Shown piece by piece: positions 61,048-64,000 of a stretch of 64,000 nucleotides of DNA (position 1 is its first letter; each line of letters opens with the position of its first letter). The notes under the pieces are model-generated. The model saw only the letters and a program-made list of their open reading frames with translations. It was not told the DNA's origin and did not search any database. The position numbers and the translations under genes are program-made. The stretch spans positions 186,001 through 250,000 of the forward strand of contig NZ_JAUSMX010000008.1 in assembly GCF_030646115.1 (NCBI RefSeq), in the 5' to 3' direction. Origin of the DNA: Fluviicoccus sp. (GTDB taxonomy: Bacteria > Pseudomonadota > Gammaproteobacteria > Pseudomonadales > Moraxellaceae).

Positions 61048-61914
61048 TTATTCGATGTTCTGCACCTGCTCGCGCATTTGCTCAATCAGGACTTTCAGTT
61101 CCACCGAGGATTGTGAACTGTCGGCGCTGACCGATTTGGCGCCCAGGGTGTTGGCTTCGCGGTTTAATTCCTGCAGCAGGAAGTCGAGCTTGCGCCCCAC
61201 CATGCCGCCCGCCGCCAGCACGCGGCGGACTTCGGCGGCGTGGGTGGCCAGCCGGTCCAGTTCTTCGGCGACATCAATCTTCTGCGCAAAAAACACCAGT
61301 TCCTGTTCCAGGCGCTCGTGGTTCAGCTCGCCCTTGAGTTCCGACAGGCGGTCCTGCAGCCGCTGCCGGTAATGCTGGATGATGCCGGGCAACCGTTCTG
61401 CCGCCTTGGCGCACTCCACCCCGACGGCATCCAGGCGCGCCGCAATCAGGGCGGCGAGCGCATCGCCTTCCCGGCGGCGGGACGCGCCAAAGTCGGTGAG
61501 GGTGGTGTCGAACAAGGCGAGGGCGGCGGTAGCGAGTGCTTCAGCGTCCGGTGTCGGCGGAACCATGACGCCGGGCAGGCGCAGGATGTCCACGGCATTC
61601 AGCGGGGCGGTGTGGCGGGCCAGCTTGTCAATTTCGGCAGCGGCAGCGACCAGTTTGGCGGCCAGCTCCAGGTTGATGCGCACCTGTGTGGCGGATGTTT
61701 CTGCCGGTTCATGGCGAATCCAGACCTCCACCTTGCCCCGTCCCAGTTGCTGCCGCAGACGTTCACGCAGCGCCGGTTCAAGGCCGTGCAGGCTGTCGCC
61801 CAGACGCAGCGCCATTTCCAGGTGACGGTGGTTCACCGACCGAATTTCGCAGGCCAGCAGGCCGAAATCACCGCGTATTTCCTGCCGGGCGAAGGCTGTC
61901 ATGCTGCAAATCAT
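61048..61914 (-). CDS. yicC: YicC family endoribonuclease
   Basis: Conserved ribonuclease of 288 residues, linked in E. coli to sRNA/mRNA turnover. It begins MICSMTAFARQE, with the family segments EIRSVNHRHLEM, RGKVEVWIRH and RLEQELVFFAQKIDVAEELDRL. The C-terminal ALLQELNREANTLGAKS-like motif (FLLQELNREANTLGAKS) is the family signature. ATG 61914 has CGGAG seven bases upstream. It is divergent from rph with 102 bases between them, a conserved pairing. Confidence 0.95.
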   Translation of the reverse strand: MICSMTAFARQEIRGDFGLLACEIRSVNHRHLEMALRLGDSLHGLEPALRERLRQQLGRGKVEVWIRHEPAETSATQVRINLELAAKLVAAAAEIDKLARHTAPLNAVDILRLPGVMVPPTPDAEALATAALALFDTTLTDFGASRRREGDALAALIAARLDAVGVECAKAAERLPGIIQHYRQRLQDRLSELKGELNHERLEQELVFFAQKIDVAEELDRLATHAAEVRRVLAAGGMVGRKLDFLLQELNREANTLGAKSVSADSSQSSVELKVLIEQMREQVQNIE

Positions 61915-61966
61915 GCAAACTCCGTCAGAATGTTGGATGTCAGCGTCGATTGTAGCCGCTAGACGC

Positions 61967-61972
61967 TATAAT
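61967..61972 (+). promoter_or_regulatory. Candidate -10 box of rph
   Basis: A perfect TATAAT lies 45 bases before the rph start in the yicC/rph divergent gap. The -35 region about 16-17 bases upstream (GTCGAT) is poor, so the promoter is tentative. Confidence 0.4.
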
Positions 61973-62016
61973 TGCCTGCTTTGCCGCTTTTCATCTAAAC
62001 GTACCGAGGATGCACC

Positions 62017-62784
<768 letters not shown>

Positions 62785-62789
62785 TCCGT

Positions 62790-62827
62790 GATGACGGACG
62801 TTCGTCGGAAGGTGAGCGCTCGTCATC
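62790..62827 (+). terminator. Possible terminator hairpin after rph
   Basis: GATGACG (62790-62796) pairs with CGTCATC (62821-62827), with an inner GACG/CGTC hairpin, then TTATTATG. The loop is long and the T-tract poor, so termination is uncertain. Confidence 0.35.
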
Positions 62828-62920
62828 TTATTATGCTGCTTTGTCGGGCAGTTGGCGTTGAAAGTTAAAAATGAGCTTGCTATGTGTCAAAATGTTAGGT
62901 AACTGTAAAGTCCGATAAAA

Positions 62921-62937
62921 ACACTATGACTTAGTGT
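62921..62937. promoter_or_regulatory. Palindrome upstream of the Hpt gene
   Basis: ACACTA-TGACT-TAGTGT, a perfect 6-bp dyad with a 5-base centre, 32 bases before the start of the Hpt gene, in an A+T-rich promoter-like gap. Candidate operator; the regulator is not identifiable. Confidence 0.45.
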
Positions 62938-62968
62938 ATGGCTTCTTATTGATTACATTGGTGCCGGG

Positions 62969-63427
62969 ATGGGTTGGGAGACGCTTGAAGTGAACAGGGA
63001 TGAGCAGGCCGGGACATCAATGATGCATGACAATAACAAGACCGGCGCCCCGGAGGCGCTGGATGTCAGGGTGCTAACAAGCATAGGGGGAAACTCGGGG
63101 TTAGCATCACCCCTGGTGAGGCGTCTTTTGGGACTGTTTCGCCAGGAAGCTTCCAAACTGGTTCACGGGATTGAATACGCACTGGCCGCTCAGGATCAGG
63201 AGGCGTTGCTGCGTCACTCACATACGCTGAAGTCTTCTTCGGCGTCGATTGGCGCACAGGCCCTCTCACAGGTAGCCAGAGATATCGAACAATTTGCCCG
63301 ACAGTCGGAGTTGGCGGAAGCCGGCGCCTTGACCGGTGCGTTGCTCGCAGAATCGGCTCGCTTGATGGCGGCCCTGAATGCGCTGGAACCACAGTTGATG
63401 TCAGTACCTGCGGAGATACAGGACTGA
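62969..63427 (+). CDS. Hpt domain phosphotransfer protein
   Basis: Protein of 152 residues with one Hpt domain: the transfer histidine lies in LLRHSHTLKSSSASIGAQ (about residue 85), in a four-helix bundle from about 45 to 135. The N-terminal ~35 residues are unlike an Hpt domain, and an internal ATG at 63020 is a possible shorter start. Its stop overlaps the start of the REC-PAS gene (TGATG), so the two are translated together and likely exchange phosphate. Confidence 0.88.
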   Translation: MGWETLEVNRDEQAGTSMMHDNNKTGAPEALDVRVLTSIGGNSGLASPLVRRLLGLFRQEASKLVHGIEYALAAQDQEALLRHSHTLKSSSASIGAQALSQVARDIEQFARQSELAEAGALTGALLAESARLMAALNALEPQLMSVPAEIQD

Positions 63428-64000
63428 TGTCAGGATCGGCAATCTGGAACCCTGTAATGACCACCAAAATCCTGATTATTGATGACGACCCCATAACGCG
63501 CCTGCTGGCGGCTGAAAAGCTGGCGGAAGAAAACTTCCGCGTTTTTGAAGCGGCCAACGGGCAGCAGGGGCTGGCCATGATCAAGCAGATCAAGCCCGAT
63601 CTGGTGCTGCTGGACGTGATCATGCCGGATATTGACGGCTATGACGTCTGCAAGGAGATCCGGCGCAACCCCGAACTGGCCAGCCTGCCGGTGATCATGC
63701 TCACCGGTCTGGAGGACAACGCCTCCATTGTGCGCGCTTATGATTATGGCGCCACCGACTTCGTCACCAAGCCCATCAACTGGACGCTGCTGGTCTATCG
63801 CATTCACTACATCCTGCGCGCCAGCCGTATTCACGACCAGCTGGCCCACAGCGAATCCAGCCTGGCCAACGCCCAGCGTCTGGCGCATCTGGGCAGTTGG
63901 GAATGGTGGCCCGAGCACGACACCACCCGCCGCACCACCGAGTATTACCGCATTCTCGGCGTGCGCCGCGACAACCTGGAAACTTCCATGTACGCCATGC
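63427..64000 (+). CDS. Response regulator REC-PAS (3' end cut by window edge)
   Basis: At least 191 residues, open to the right edge. The receiver (about 12-130) has IIDDDPITR, VLLDVIMPDIDG (phospho-Asp), IMLTGLED and the Lys in FVTKPINW. After a short coiled linker (HDQLAHSESSLANAQRLAHLG) a PAS domain begins (GSWEWWPEHDTTR, YRILGVRRDNLE). REC-PAS proteins of this length commonly continue into GGDEF/EAL or histidine-kinase domains, but that lies outside the window. An in-frame ATG at 63457 is an alternative start; 63427 couples to the Hpt stop. Confidence 0.88.
   Translation, partial: MSGSAIWNPVMTTKILIIDDDPITRLLAAEKLAEENFRVFEAANGQQGLAMIKQIKPDLVLLDVIMPDIDGYDVCKEIRRNPELASLPVIMLTGLEDNASIVRAYDYGATDFVTKPINWTLLVYRIHYILRASRIHDQLAHSESSLANAQRLAHLGSWEWWPEHDTTRRTTEYYRILGVRRDNLETSMYAM

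Overview
The window comes from the chromosome of a GC-rich Gram-negative bacterium, most likely a gammaproteobacterium. The best evidence is the right half. The order rph / yicC-gmk-rpoZ-spoT, then ridA and oxyR-recG, is the housekeeping block known from Pseudomonas and relatives. PelA-PelG homologues, PdxH, GloA, Bfr/Bfd, OxyR with both redox cysteines and a class I lipase fit the same picture. I saw no rRNA, tRNA, CRISPR array, transposase, integrase or phage gene.

Layout. (1) 1-6.4 kb: a plus-strand catabolic run of acyl-CoA dehydrogenase (cut by the left edge), APH-like kinase, histidine phosphatase, two SDR dehydrogenases, alpha/beta hydrolase and quinone-oxidoreductase-like MDR. The first two resemble a split ACAD10/11 enzyme. 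Three different intergenic repeat types sit in three of its gaps. (2) 6.5-13.7 kb: a beta-propeller lipoprotein, then a signalling locus with a lone receiver, a GAF-PAS hybrid histidine kinase and a divergent Hpt-REC-REC protein with degenerate GGDEF and EAL-like domains. (3) 14-21.7 kb: a secreted GH35 beta-galactosidase-like enzyme and accessory genes (membrane proteins, a PD-(D/E)XK-like protein, zinc alcohol dehydrogenase, DUF1566 protein). (4) 21.7-33.6 kb: GST, head-to-head selD/mnmH, a DAPG-hydrolase-like plus FAD-oxidoreductase pair behind tandem TetR-type operators, a TetR regulator, bfr/bfd with a Fur box, a two-gene GTPase/membrane-protein module, chrA and pdxH. (5) 33.7-40.8 kb: a 7TM hybrid kinase, gloA, a MalT-like LuxR regulator and a secreted lipase. 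(6) 41-62.8 kb: recG-oxyR, an epimerase, ridA, the complete pel operon (minus strand, pelA to pelG), then spoT-rpoZ-gmk-yicC and divergent rph. (7) 63-64 kb: an Hpt protein coupled to a REC-PAS regulator that runs off the right edge.

How the genes work together. The pel operon encodes a whole Pel exopolysaccharide machine: PelA hydrolase/deacetylase, PelB scaffold and outer-membrane barrel, PelC lipoprotein, PelD c-di-GMP receptor, PelE, PelF glycosyltransferase and PelG transporter. It lies between spoT and ridA, which are close neighbours in Pseudomonas, so it looks inserted into the housekeeping block. PelB is encoded by two overlapping genes instead of one. PelD keeps an RxxD c-di-GMP site, and several phosphorelay proteins here have GGDEF/EAL-like or PAS output modules, so second-messenger control of biofilm is a plausible theme.

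The less familiar loci most worth following are the GTPase/TM module next to chrA, the DAPG-hydrolase-like operon with its tandem operators, the split kinase/ACAD pair, the split PelB and the perfect palindrome before pelA.
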